DNA from: Opitutales bacterium UBA2995
Lineage (GTDB): Bacteria > Verrucomicrobiota > Verrucomicrobiia > Opitutales > UBA2995
Direction of reading: 5' to 3'
NCBI GenBank assembly: GCA_002346535.1
Contig: DDZZ01000041.1
Location: forward strand, 30,871-94,870
Length of the DNA stretch: 64,000 nt
A program made the position numbers and the translations under genes. Below, piece after piece: positions 17,619 to 26,366 of this stretch (its first letter is position 1; every line of letters begins with the position of its first letter). Under the pieces are notes generated by a model that was not told the origin of the DNA, did not search any database, and saw only the letters and a program-made list of their open reading frames with translations.

Positions 17619-19259
17619 ATGCGGATAGGAATCGCACAGATCAATACCACGGTCGGAGACTTGGAGGGTAACAGTTCACTAATACTCGATGCCTACGGGA
17701 AGCTGTGCGATGACGGAGCAGATCTGGCTGTGTTTCCAGAGCTTGCGATTTGTGGTTACCCACCCAGGGACCTGTTGTTCAAACAACGGTTTGTCCCGGA
17801 CAACGAAAAAGCACTGGGCGAAATCGCCAAACACGCGGTTAAAGTGCCGATGTTGATTGGATTTGTGGAATCCAATACCGAGCAGATGGGCCGCAGCTTT
17901 TTCAATGCGGCGGCATGGTGCGGTGGAGGTCAGGTCGACAAGATATTCCGAAAAACACTGCTGCCAACCTACGATGTTTTTGATGAGGACCGCTATTTTC
18001 AACCAGCGGAATGTCCCGAGTGCATTCAGTTGGAAGACCTCAAAATCGGGGTAACTATTTGCGAAGATATCTGGACCCACCCAAATATAGGCACGAGGCG
18101 TCGCTACACTACCGATCCCCTCAAAATCCTCGATCAGCAAGAAGTGGATCTAATTATTAATTTGTCAGCCAGTCCCTGGCATAACGAAAAGAATGAAATC
18201 CGCTCCACCCTCGTAACCGAAGCAGCCTGCCAATGCCATTGCCCGGTCGTTTACTGCAACCTGATAGGTGGTAACGACGAACTGATCTTTGATGGCCGGA
18301 GCCTGGTTGCTAATGGCGAGGGGGAAGTCATCTGCGCCATGGCCGCTTTTGAAGAGGATGTGCAGGTGATCGATCTGGACGAGACTTCCAACCAGATTGC
18401 ACCGAGCTTCAACCAATCCGAGATGAAAGACATCCAGCAAGCACTTGTCCTCGGCTTGCGGGATTACGTGCACAAAACCGGCTTCAAAAAAGCCATAGTA
18501 GGATTAAGTGGTGGTATCGACTCAGCGGTAACAGCCGCCATCGCTGCCGAGGCACTTGGCAAAGAAAATGTAATCGGAATAAGCTTGCCTTCGGAAATTT
18601 CCAGCCAGCACAGTAAGGACGACGCACGTGATCTGGCGGAAAATCTCGGAATCGATTTTCACTACCTGCCCATTGCCGATGTGGTAGCAGCATCGGAAAC
18701 CACTCTGCAGACCTTGTTTGAAGGACAAGAACGCGATGTGACCGAAGAAAATATTCAAGCCCGTGCTCGCGGATTGTTGTTAATGGCGCTCTCCAATAAA
18801 TACGGAGCCCTGCTTCTGACCACTGGCAACAAAAGCGAATTGGCGGTTGGTTATTGCACCCTTTATGGCGACATGTGCGGAGGGTTGGCTGTTATATCCG
18901 ACCTGCCAAAAACCAAGCTCTATGAATTCGCTAGATACCTGAACCGTAAAACGGAGTTAATCCCGGAATCCTCGATTACCAAACCACCCTCAGCGGAGCT
19001 CCGACCCGACCAAAAAGATGAAGACAGCCTTCCTTCCTACGATATCCTGGATGCTATTCTGAAAGCCTACATTGAGGAAGGCCGGTCGAGAGAGGATATC
19101 GCAGCAATGGGATTTGACCGCAAAGTTGTAAATGAAATGGTCCGCAAGGTGGACCTAAATGAATACAAAAGAAAGCAGGCGGCACCCGGATTGAAAATCA
19201 CACCTCTGGCCTTCGGCGTTGGACGAAGAATACCTATAGTTCAGAAATATGTGAATTAG
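17619..19259 (+). CDS. nadE: Glutamine-dependent NAD+ synthetase
   Basis: Makes NAD+ from nicotinate adenine dinucleotide, with ammonia supplied by its own glutaminase domain. The N-terminal nitrilase-type domain (about 1-255) has VFPELAICGYPPRDLL with the catalytic Glu, FRKTLLPTYDVFDEDRYF with Lys, and the nucleophile C148 in VTICEDIW. The C-terminal synthetase domain has the P-loop LSGGIDSAVTAAIAAEAL starting near 297 and TGNKSELAVGYCTLYGD. 546 residues from the ATG at 17619 (MRIGIAQIN), which places the first strand right at the N-terminus; a TTG nine bases earlier is the alternative. Monocistronic by spacing. Confidence 0.95.
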   Translation: MRIGIAQINTTVGDLEGNSSLILDAYGKLCDDGADLAVFPELAICGYPPRDLLFKQRFVPDNEKALGEIAKHAVKVPMLIGFVESNTEQMGRSFFNAAAWCGGGQVDKIFRKTLLPTYDVFDEDRYFQPAECPECIQLEDLKIGVTICEDIWTHPNIGTRRRYTTDPLKILDQQEVDLIINLSASPWHNEKNEIRSTLVTEAACQCHCPVVYCNLIGGNDELIFDGRSLVANGEGEVICAMAAFEEDVQVIDLDETSNQIAPSFNQSEMKDIQQALVLGLRDYVHKTGFKKAIVGLSGGIDSAVTAAIAAEALGKENVIGISLPSEISSQHSKDDARDLAENLGIDFHYLPIADVVAASETTLQTLFEGQERDVTEENIQARARGLLLMALSNKYGALLLTTGNKSELAVGYCTLYGDMCGGLAVISDLPKTKLYEFARYLNRKTELIPESSITKPPSAELRPDQKDEDSLPSYDILDAILKAYIEEGRSREDIAAMGFDRKVVNEMVRKVDLNEYKRKQAAPGLKITPLAFGVGRRIPIVQKYVN

Positions 19260-19278
19260 GAAAGAAATATGTGAATTT

Positions 19279-19349
19279 TGTAGGAGCGGATTTACGCCGT
19301 GATCCTAATCAAACTCGAATAATTCTCGCTGCATAAAGCCGCTTCTACA
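19279..19349. repeat. REP-like imperfect inverted repeat
   Basis: TGTAGGAGCGGATTTACGCC at 19279-19298 is matched in inverted orientation by GCATAAAGCCGCTTCTACA at 19331-19349, which on the other strand reads TGTAGAAGCGGCTTTATGC. The two arms differ at only a few positions and are separated by about 30 bases. This TGTAGGAGCGGCTTTA-type sequence resembles intergenic REP elements mobilised by RAYT (TnpA-REP) transposases. No such transposase gene is in the window. Just before it the sequence AGAAATATGTGAATT occurs twice, once across the nadE stop codon and once immediately after. Confidence 0.6.
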
Positions 19350-19366
19350 AGCAAAACTAAATAACT

Positions 19367-20644
19367 ATGAGTAACTCGACAGACCTTTTTGATCGCGCCC
19401 AAAAGATTATCCCGGGGGGCGTGAATTCTCCGGTTCGAGCTTTCCGATCTGTGGGAGGAACGCCCTTCTTTACCAAACGAGCAGAGGGTGCGACACTGAC
19501 CACAGCCGACGACAGGACGCTGGTGGACTTTGTTTGCACATGGGGTCCCTCCATTCATGGTCACAACGATCCAACTATTAGATCCTCTATCGCCGAAGCA
19601 CTGGAGTCGGGCACTAGTTTCGGCACACCCAATCCATACGAAGTCACCATGGCTGAAAAAATCGTCAGCATGGTTCCGTCAGTTGAAAAGGTGCGCATGG
19701 TCAACAGTGGCACGGAAGCAACCATGTCAGCTATCCGCTTGGCACGGGGATACACAGGCCGCGACAAAATTATAAAATTCGCGGGTTGTTACCATGGACA
19801 CGTCGATTCATTGCTCGTCCAGGCCGGCTCGGGAGCACTAACCCTGGGAAATCCTGATAGCGCCGGAATTCCAGCGAGCTTTGCTGCCGAAACCATAGTT
19901 TTGCCCTACAACGATAATGAAGCCTTGCAGGCGGCCTTCGAAAAATTCGGCGATGACCTTGCGGCAGTTATTCTAGAACCCTACCCGGCCAATGTTGGAT
20001 TAATTTTCCCGAATGATGGATACCTGGAAAACCTGCGGGAATTGTGTACTCAAGCGGGAACTGTGTTAATCTTCGACGAAGTGATGACAGGATTTCGGGT
20101 CGCACCGGGTGGCGTTCAGGAACTCACGGGAGTGATTCCAGACCTTACCGCATTGGGAAAAATAATCGGCGGAGGACTACCAGTGGGAGCATTCGGCGGC
20201 AAAGCCGAGATCGTGGATTCAATTGCACCACTCGGGCCGGTTTACCAGGCAGGAACTCTGAGTGGAAATCCGTTGGCAATGGCAGCCGGAATTGCAGCGC
20301 TGGATAAACTCACTTCTGAGAATCGGTATCCACGATTACAAGAATTTGGGGAGCGCATCCGCCAGGCCCTCTTGGATGCCGCTCAGGAAAAAGGAATCGC
20401 TTTGCAAGTACCGCAAACCGGCAGCATGTTTTGTATGTTTTTCTCGGATGCTCCGGTGAAAAATTACAAAGAGGCAGTAGCTAGTGAAACGAGTCACTTT
20501 AAATCTATCTTTCACTTTGCACTCGAAAACGGGGTGTATTTGCCACCCTCTCCATTTGAAACCTGTTTTCTTTGTTCCGCCCATGAAGGGTTTGGTATAG
20601 ATCAGGCTTGCGATGTATTGAGCAGGGCCATTAATAATCTGTGA
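19367..20644 (+). CDS. hemL: Glutamate-1-semialdehyde 2,1-aminomutase
   Basis: PLP enzyme that converts glutamate 1-semialdehyde to 5-aminolevulinate, the entry point of tetrapyrrole synthesis by the C5 route. Starts with the family block IIPGGVNSPVRAFRSVGGTPFF; MVNSGTEATMSAIRLARGYTGRDKIIKFAGCYHG is also diagnostic. The cofactor Asp lies in LIFDEVMTGFRVAPGG and the Schiff-base lysine is K265 in LGKIIGGGLPVGAFGG. 425 residues is standard. The GIY-YIG gene follows after 10 bases and may be cotranscribed. The C5 route is consistent with the other hem genes in the window. Confidence 0.95.
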   Translation: MSNSTDLFDRAQKIIPGGVNSPVRAFRSVGGTPFFTKRAEGATLTTADDRTLVDFVCTWGPSIHGHNDPTIRSSIAEALESGTSFGTPNPYEVTMAEKIVSMVPSVEKVRMVNSGTEATMSAIRLARGYTGRDKIIKFAGCYHGHVDSLLVQAGSGALTLGNPDSAGIPASFAAETIVLPYNDNEALQAAFEKFGDDLAAVILEPYPANVGLIFPNDGYLENLRELCTQAGTVLIFDEVMTGFRVAPGGVQELTGVIPDLTALGKIIGGGLPVGAFGGKAEIVDSIAPLGPVYQAGTLSGNPLAMAAGIAALDKLTSENRYPRLQEFGERIRQALLDAAQEKGIALQVPQTGSMFCMFFSDAPVKNYKEAVASETSHFKSIFHFALENGVYLPPSPFETCFLCSAHEGFGIDQACDVLSRAINNL

Positions 20645-20654
20645 CAATCCTACA

Positions 20655-21542
20655 GTGGACCAAAACAGTGAACAACTTCTCCTTTTCGATCTCCCGAATC
20701 CCCTGGCTAAAACCTTGGGGCATTCATTTTTTCTGAGCCTGCCGGAAACGCCGGGTGTTTATCATTTTCGCGATTCGAAAGAACGGATCATCTACATCGG
20801 AAAATCGCGAAACCTTAAACAAAGGCTTAATTCTTACCGCAGCATCAAAGCTGAAAAAGCGGACAAGCGATTGGTCCGCCTGGTCAACGCTACCAACACG
20901 ATCACCCACGAAACGTGTTCCTCGGGAAAAGCCGCCCTGCGCCTGGAAAATAAGCTGATCCGCGAACACAACCCTCGTTACAACCGGGCTCAGGTCTATC
21001 CCCACAAAAATCCCTATGTCATTTGCCGCTATGTCGGAAATCGTTTTGCCATTCGCCGTCACTCCGGACAGAAGGCTCCGGAAATAAAAAATGACGAGAT
21101 GCTGTTCGGCTCTTTCCCGGCTGGATTGACGCCACGAGCCTTACGCGCCTGGCAACGATTACTGCTCATCGTCCAATTCCGGTCAAAAGACGGCTTCGAA
21201 TTACCGGACAACCTCATGGAAAACCAGTATTACAAGCAACTCACGCTCAGTTTTGGACGAAGCCGCTTTAACCATTGGATCCAGAAACAATTTCTTTCTT
21301 ATCTGGAAGGAAGACACCGCCTCGCACTTTGGGCCTTATCCTGTTCGCTTTTGGTAAGCCTTTTTCGCGTTGACCGCTCCCTGAGAAAGCTGTGCTGGAA
21401 AGATTGGAAATACACCTATCGCTTCTTCGCTGCCGGCCCTCGCAGAAACCGAAAGCTGAACAAAAGCCGAGGCAACCTCCCCAACAATCCGATCAGCCAA
21501 GCCGATGTATCCGATTGGTTGCTGGACCGCCGATTGTCATAA
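20655..21542 (+). CDS. GIY-YIG nuclease-domain protein (UvrC/Cho-like)
   Basis: 295 residues with a GIY-YIG domain at about 27-105: PETPGVYHFRD, IIYIGKSRNLKQRLNSYRS with the catalytic Arg, and ALRLENKLIREHNPRYN with the metal-binding Glu. This is the arrangement of the N-terminal incision domain of UvrC and of Cho and DNA polymerase III epsilon-linked nucleases. The remaining 190 residues are rich in Arg and aromatic residues and lack the UvrC RNase H-like and HhH domains. Start is GTG, ten bases after hemL. A role in DNA repair or processing is inferred from the fold. The C-terminal half is not recognised. Confidence 0.78.
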   Translation: MDQNSEQLLLFDLPNPLAKTLGHSFFLSLPETPGVYHFRDSKERIIYIGKSRNLKQRLNSYRSIKAEKADKRLVRLVNATNTITHETCSSGKAALRLENKLIREHNPRYNRAQVYPHKNPYVICRYVGNRFAIRRHSGQKAPEIKNDEMLFGSFPAGLTPRALRAWQRLLLIVQFRSKDGFELPDNLMENQYYKQLTLSFGRSRFNHWIQKQFLSYLEGRHRLALWALSCSLLVSLFRVDRSLRKLCWKDWKYTYRFFAAGPRRNRKLNKSRGNLPNNPISQADVSDWLLDRRLS

Positions 21543-21584
21543 TTGGGTTAGATACAATCGAACCGTTCCTAGGATGATTATTCG

Positions 21585-22136
21585 GTGAAAAGGGACATAC
21601 GATTCCTAAAACTTCTCTGCGGGGTCAATGTCAGAGGCAAAAATATCATTTCAAAGGACGATTTTGACAGGCATTCGAAAACTTTGGATTCACGCATGTT
21701 CGCACCTAAATTCAAAATGGAAATATCCTTTTTCGCAGGAAATCAATCAGCATACCCAAACTAACTCGTATCGTCTGACAAGGTTTATCTGAACGGTTTT
21801 CCTACTTAGCCAGAGCTATAATGTTGTCTTATGATCAATTCCAGGCCATGGTCGAATAAACTCCTAAAGATTGGGGCAATAACGAAAACCACAGGCACAA
21901 CGCCCTTTTCACCCTGCAAGAAATAAATCCGAAGGATGTCGTAACTCAACTGCCTCCTCAAAAAAACTATCGAATCTATTCACACCGGCTCCAGTGTGGT
22001 TTATTGGTCCATATCTAAAGCCTCAGCAACTAAAACCACATACATGAAACTCCCTGTCTCGCCAGTTTATCAGAAATTAAGTATCCGCAATCACAACAAG
22101 GTCTTCAAACTGAGACAATTATTCAAAGAGTTATAA
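21585..22136 (+). pseudogene. Decayed DUF1697 family gene
   Basis: Frames in succession give the DUF1697 pattern: RFLKLLCGVNVRGKNIISKDDF, then after a shift AFENFGFTHVRT, a TAG where the family has Tyr, and IQNGNILF. After more shifts come MLSYDQFQAMVE, a TAA, PKDWGNNENHRHNALFTL, and finally KTTYMKLPVSPVYQKLSIRNHNKVFK ending at a TAA at 22136. Compare the family pattern R-G-x-N-V-G-G-K-N, F-x-x-x-G-F-x-x-V-x-T-Y-I-Q-S-G-N and T-x-x-N-x-x-T from memory. The whole length of about 180 codons is there, so decay is by point lesions, at least two nonsense codons and two frameshifts. Function of the family is unknown. Confidence 0.66.
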
Positions 22137-22170
22137 GTTCGTTATTCTTTGCCTACCTCTGTTGAGATGT

Positions 22171-22611
22171 TCAGAAAACCCAATAACGTATCGCAAACGC
22201 TATCAAGCCGATCAACCCGAGAATCCAGATCAGGACACCAGCAACAGTTTACCGGCAACGCCTTCGCTTTCTTCCTGACGATTGAGTATCATGCCACAAA
22301 AAAGTCGAAAATCATCCGATGGACCCACAGGGCTATAAAAAGAAACGGATGGTTCCAAAGGTCCGCACTCCCTTCAATGTTACATCCGGCACGTCCGGAT
22401 TACTGGTCAGGGTAAATACCAGAAAAAGGTAATAGATGTAGAGACCTCGCAACAGTTGAGGTACCAACCAGGGGTGACACATAGCCTTAACCCATTGGTA
22501 ACGGCCAAACAGAATCATCAATACTAAGAATGGGGCTGTCGAAAGAGTAATCAGCCAGAACAGCGAATTGAGCCGTGCTTCCCAAAAAATTTCTACGATT
22601 CAGACAGGCAT
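22171..22611 (-). pseudogene. Decayed small membrane protein, ABA4-like (DUF4281)
   Basis: On the minus strand an ATG at 22611 is followed by a TGA at codon 4, then an open stretch EIFWEARLNSLFWLITLSTAPFLVLMILFGRYQW and LLRGLYIYYLFLVFTLTSNP. After a shift come LWVHRMIFDFFVA, a TGA, then IVRKKAKALP and after a further shift LIWILGLIGLIAFAIRYWVF with a stop. Four hydrophobic segments in this order, with a W-x-H-x-x-x-F-D-F-F-V segment before the third, resemble the ABA4-like family. I am confident it is a ruined membrane protein, less so of the family. Three or more lesions. Confidence 0.5.
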
Positions 22612-22691
22612 GGGCTAGAAACGAGGAGTGAAAAGGAAAAAACATCTTTTAACATCCCATTCATTCTTCCTTCTTTTCTTCTTTCCAGTAC

Positions 22692-22720
22692 TTGACACTG
22701 AACATAATAACAGTGATTAT
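22692..22720 (+). promoter_or_regulatory. Likely lexA promoter
   Basis: A perfect -35 TTGACA at 22692-22697 is followed after 17 bases by GATTAT at 22715-22720 (four of six consensus positions). Transcription would begin about 22726-22728, only a few bases before the lexA ATG at 22730, so the message may be leaderless or nearly so. Confidence 0.5.
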
Positions 22721-22728
22721 TTTATCAC
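22713..22728. promoter_or_regulatory. Dyad over the lexA -10 region, candidate LexA operator
   Basis: GTGAT (22713-22717) and ATCAC (22724-22728) form an exact dyad with a six-base spacer, covering the -10 element and ending one base before the start codon. A second dyad, CACTG (22696-22700) and CAGTG (22711-22715), overlaps it on the upstream side. LexA normally represses its own gene, so either could be the operator. Neither matches the E. coli or Bacillus LexA boxes. Confidence 0.4.
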
Positions 22729-22729
22729 T

Positions 22730-23368
22730 ATGGATGAACTTACCTTACGCCAACAGGAAATTCTGGGTTTTCTGCAAGTATTTTCCCAGGAGAGAGGCTT
22801 CTGGCCCAGCATTCGAGAGATTCGCGACCATTTCGGGTTCAACAGCACCAACGCCGTAGTCGGACACTTGCGGGCCCTGGAAAACAAGGGCTATATTACC
22901 CGCATTGCCGGTCAGGCCCGGACCTACCGCATTACTTATGAGAACTCCGAGGAGGCACCGGCCGAAGCAGAATCTCTCGAGGTAATCGACATGCCCGTTT
23001 ACGGCAATATCGCCGCCGGCTACCCCGACGGGATCGAGCAGGGAGACGCCATCGACCGCATCCAGGTCGACATCAATACCGCCGGCATCCGCCGCTCCCG
23101 TCGTTCCTTTGCACTTAAGGTACGGGGAGACAGCATGATCGATGCAGGTATTTACGATGGCGACATGGTCATCATCGAACCGGCCCTGCCCAACGATGGT
23201 GATATCGTAGCCGCCCTCATCGACGGAGCCACTACTTTGAAGCGCTTTATCAAGCCAGCTGACACCCCCCCCTACCTCAAGGCGGAGAATATTAACTATC
23301 CGGACCTGTATCCCGTATCTGAACTTGTGATACAAGGAATCGCACGTTCTATCGTGCGTAAGTTGTAG
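22730..23368 (+). CDS. lexA: LexA-type SOS repressor
   Basis: Repressor that cleaves itself when RecA is activated by DNA damage. Residues 1-65 are the winged helix (LTLRQQEILGFLQVFSQERG, SIREIRDHFGFNSTNAVVGHLRALENKGYITR). The cleavage site is A96-G97 in NIAAGYPDG. The peptidase dyad is S135 (VRGDSMIDAGIYDGD) and K171 (TTLKRF). 212 residues from the ATG at 22730; an upstream GTG start would add a long non-family leader and lie ahead of the promoter. No SOS partner is adjacent. The 3' end overlaps the tail of the convergent globin remnant. Confidence 0.93.
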   Translation: MDELTLRQQEILGFLQVFSQERGFWPSIREIRDHFGFNSTNAVVGHLRALENKGYITRIAGQARTYRITYENSEEAPAEAESLEVIDMPVYGNIAAGYPDGIEQGDAIDRIQVDINTAGIRRSRRSFALKVRGDSMIDAGIYDGDMVIIEPALPNDGDIVAALIDGATTLKRFIKPADTPPYLKAENINYPDLYPVSELVIQGIARSIVRKL

Positions 23369-23598
23369 TGGCTAGGATCCAGGAGTCCTAAGCGCTCGCA
23401 AGGCTCAGGCTGTACCGCGGCTTCAATCCTGATTTCGGCCAGGACGGTGTAGGCTTTCACCCAAGCATCCTTGGCTTCATCCGAAAAATCAGGGCTCAAA
23501 ACATCGCCCATGGCTACAACCAGGGCCTGACCCACCGTTTCGCAATGGGAGGATTCCACCCGATAGCCCTTGTACCTGGCTCTCAATTGACCCCTCAT
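23296..23598 (-). pseudogene. C-terminal stub of a globin/flavohemoprotein-type gene
   Basis: The residues LRARYKGYRVESSHCETVGQALVVAMGD then FSDEAKDAWVKAYTVLAEIRIEAA match helices F to H of a bacterial globin (family pattern L-G-x-x-H-x-x-Y-G-V-x-x-x-H-x-x-V-G-x-A-L). The position of the heme-ligating proximal His is Tyr. Helices A to E are absent; an ATG at 23598 starts immediately before helix F, right after the PhoD-like gene ends at 23608. The frame continues past the globin end to a stop inside lexA. A deletion has apparently removed the N-terminal two thirds, so heme binding is very unlikely. Confidence 0.62.
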
Positions 23599-23607
23599 AC
23601 AATTATC

Positions 23608-26223
23608 CTAATAGGCAACCGTTTCCACCAATTGAGATTCCACACGATCGTCCGAATTAGCCGTAAGAATTAAGGTCGTGCCAACCGGCACATCGGGAAT
23701 GCCATTTACGGGCAGCGTGCCATCTCCCCTGCTTCGCGTTCCCAATACCGGTCGGCCATCCAAATACCGAAGATGCACGTCCGCAGTGGGGAGAGTTGCC
23801 AAAGGCGGTAGTGAAGAATCGGGTACGCGTCCGGTGGTTGAGGCGGTCCGATTAACTTGTCCGCCGCCTCTCGGTGCATCCCGCGGAGCATCAATAATAT
23901 TTCGCAGGCGAAATGAAATAAGGGGATCCTTCAAACTCGGATCAAATTCGGTCTCCAAAAAATTCCAGGTTTGGAGCTCATCAGCTGCAGGAATTTCCAG
24001 ATCCGGATTTTTAGCCTTACCACAATAGAGAGCATGCAACGTAACCTCCCGGCCATCGTAATCGACCATGTCTCTGCCAAAGCCTACCTTGAATCCGCGG
24101 CCGCCAAAATTGCGACCTATAGGACCACACGATGCCTCCAACAAACGATGCTCTTTATTTTCAACCACACTACCCAAATGAATGTCGCCATACACGCTGA
24201 CCACCCCCGGCCGGCCACCCATAACCTGTAGCATGCGATCTACACCAGCTGTAACCCAGCCAGAGTAATCAGCCGCAACTCGATCTTCCTGTCCGAACTT
24301 ATCTTGAAGCTCTTCATCAAATACCAGGCCCTGAAATATTGGGAAAAGACAGTTCATTCCGGTCATCATGATAAGTGGAGCGGTCTCTGTCCGAATATTT
24401 TCTTGAAACCAGGCAAACTGTTCTTCTCCCAATAAGGATCGGGTCACGTCACGACGATCGTAAAGGGCTCTCTTATGTCCCCAACCTTGTTTGCCCCAGA
24501 TATTAGTGTCTTGTGAGGACCGCCATAGACGAGACTCCATAACCATAATCGCAAAGTCACCATTTGGCATTTTCCATTTGCGCCAATCTTTCGGATTCTC
24601 CGAACCGATCCAGTGCTCTGTTCCCTGTGCTAAGTGATGATTTATGGAAAAGTTGCGCTGCATATATTGGCTGTCCTGTCCGAGATCGTCAAATTTCCGA
24701 ACCAGGATTTGCTCCGGTCCCTTCACGTCATCCATGCCATAGTCGTGGTCGCCTGGGTTAATTATGTTCCAATGCCGCATCATCTTCCAGCGACTGGTCT
24801 GATTGGCAATAGACAAAGTAACCATCTTATAGGCATCGTCAGTGCTTGGTGGAGCCTGGATCAATTCTAGGTACCATACATCGTCCTCCCAGTTGAGAAT
24901 CTGCAGATTGTAATCTTCTAAATATTTATAGGCACCTTCTATAGGCTGACCGTGAATCCAGTTGCGCTGGTAGGTTTCCACCTCAGGGAGCGTGGATCCA
25001 TTATGGTGAAGAGCATGACAGCTCAAGGTAGCAATCTTATAAGGCGCTTCCAATTGCGGTAATCGACCTACATAACCTTTAGTTCCCAGATAGCCATCTT
25101 CCTCCAGAGCGGGCCTGGGGTCGGGAGTTACGTCCACACCATCTTTCCAGACAGTATAAAAGAGTGTCTTGTTAGCGGGATTATACGGTAACTTTACATT
25201 CACTACCGAAGTATAACGCCGCCATTCATTGTCGATTATACTAGCTTCCCCAGCAACCGGAACGTTGCTCCACCCTCCTCTTGGATTTTCTGTGTCAGAA
25301 ATACGAATACTTGAAATTTTTCCGTCGCTGCGGAAGAGCGCCATAAACTTACAGACCCACTTCCCGTCAACTAACTGAAGCGAGTCTCCTAACGGGTACG
25401 CAACGTGCAGCTCGTTCAGAAGAATTGCTTTCGGTTGGTTATCGCCTGGAACGATTTCAACTTTATTCACCTCAAAGTCCAAGGAACCGTAGGCGACCAG
25501 TCCCAGGTAGCCGTCTGTGTAATAAGACCGATTCACATTTTTCTTGGTAATCGTAAAAGCCTGCCCCCCATATTCCAAGCTAACCGTGACTTCCGCTGTC
25601 TCCGTTGAGTCTCCTTGGACATCTACAACAATGCTCAATGAGTCCCCCGCTTTGAACTGAGGTGTGGGAACGGGGCGTGTGCCTTCCAGGGGCCGCTCCT
25701 TTTGCCCATGTTCGGTCAATTTGAACACACCGGTCTTTTCCCAAATCACCATCCAGGAAGAGGCGCCTTTCGGGGCCCCACGAAATTCACGAGTCTCAAA
25801 AAGGGATTCTCCGCCAAAGCATATTCCCATGAATCCGTTTTTCTCGCCACGGCCCTTGGGTTGAGTGTCTTTTATAGTAAAAAAACCCTTTAACTTAAAA
25901 TTTCCTTTAAGGCTCCATTCCCTTCTCCAAATCATTCCGAGGGGAAGATTCGGAAGCCGATCGCCCGGCCGGTTCTCAATTTCCTTTCCCCCTTGTGACC
26001 AGTGCCAGGGATAACTAGTTATGGGATTTTTATTACCCAGGTTTTTGAAGCGCCGACGCAAGGCATTGTCTTGTAACTTCCAGTACCCTGGGCTCATGGA
26101 TTCCCAGCCATGTCCATGATAACGAGAGTCCGCTCGTTGAAAATCATCCACATCCTGCCAATCGGCGAAGAGCGGAATCCAGGAAATTAGGACAAGAAGC
26201 GTAAGTAATACTGAATTTTTCAT
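23608..26223 (-). CDS. Secreted PhoD-like phosphatase-fold protein
   Basis: 871 residues from the ATG at 26223, which begins a clear signal peptide (MKNSVLLTLLVLISWIPLFA); a start 45 bases upstream is possible but places charged residues before it. Residues about 60-260 look like a concanavalin-like lectin/glucanase module (FMGICFGGESLFE, DGYLGLVAYGSLDFEVNKVEI). An Ig-like segment follows, then the PhoD-like metallophosphatase part (about 400-730) with NPGDHDYGMDDVKG and VSVYGDIHLGSVVENKEH. The usual GDQ motif of the first metal site is not obvious (NWEDDVWY is in its place), so activity is uncertain. A C-terminal beta module (about 800-871) ends the protein. Divergent to the Gfo/Idh gene. 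Confidence 0.72.
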   Translation of the reverse strand: MKNSVLLTLLVLISWIPLFADWQDVDDFQRADSRYHGHGWESMSPGYWKLQDNALRRRFKNLGNKNPITSYPWHWSQGGKEIENRPGDRLPNLPLGMIWRREWSLKGNFKLKGFFTIKDTQPKGRGEKNGFMGICFGGESLFETREFRGAPKGASSWMVIWEKTGVFKLTEHGQKERPLEGTRPVPTPQFKAGDSLSIVVDVQGDSTETAEVTVSLEYGGQAFTITKKNVNRSYYTDGYLGLVAYGSLDFEVNKVEIVPGDNQPKAILLNELHVAYPLGDSLQLVDGKWVCKFMALFRSDGKISSIRISDTENPRGGWSNVPVAGEASIIDNEWRRYTSVVNVKLPYNPANKTLFYTVWKDGVDVTPDPRPALEEDGYLGTKGYVGRLPQLEAPYKIATLSCHALHHNGSTLPEVETYQRNWIHGQPIEGAYKYLEDYNLQILNWEDDVWYLELIQAPPSTDDAYKMVTLSIANQTSRWKMMRHWNIINPGDHDYGMDDVKGPEQILVRKFDDLGQDSQYMQRNFSINHHLAQGTEHWIGSENPKDWRKWKMPNGDFAIMVMESRLWRSSQDTNIWGKQGWGHKRALYDRRDVTRSLLGEEQFAWFQENIRTETAPLIMMTGMNCLFPIFQGLVFDEELQDKFGQEDRVAADYSGWVTAGVDRMLQVMGGRPGVVSVYGDIHLGSVVENKEHRLLEASCGPIGRNFGGRGFKVGFGRDMVDYDGREVTLHALYCGKAKNPDLEIPAADELQTWNFLETEFDPSLKDPLISFRLRNIIDAPRDAPRGGGQVNRTASTTGRVPDSSLPPLATLPTADVHLRYLDGRPVLGTRSRGDGTLPVNGIPDVPVGTTLILTANSDDRVESQLVETVAY

Positions 26224-26366
26224 AGGGTATTTGGATTTCAAATGAAGATTTCCGGCAACGCCAACCAAATGAATCTTTCAAGCAGAATTTCACCAGCTTT
26301 AGCCCTGATCGCTTGACTCATAATAATAAACTGGAATTCTACTGAACCACTCTGTAAGTAAATAGC

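Noticed and set aside
22745..23335. 196-codon minus-strand open frame inside lexA
   Set aside because: It is fully covered by lexA, which has every LexA catalytic residue; the reverse frame has no recognisable motif and arises from the codon pattern.
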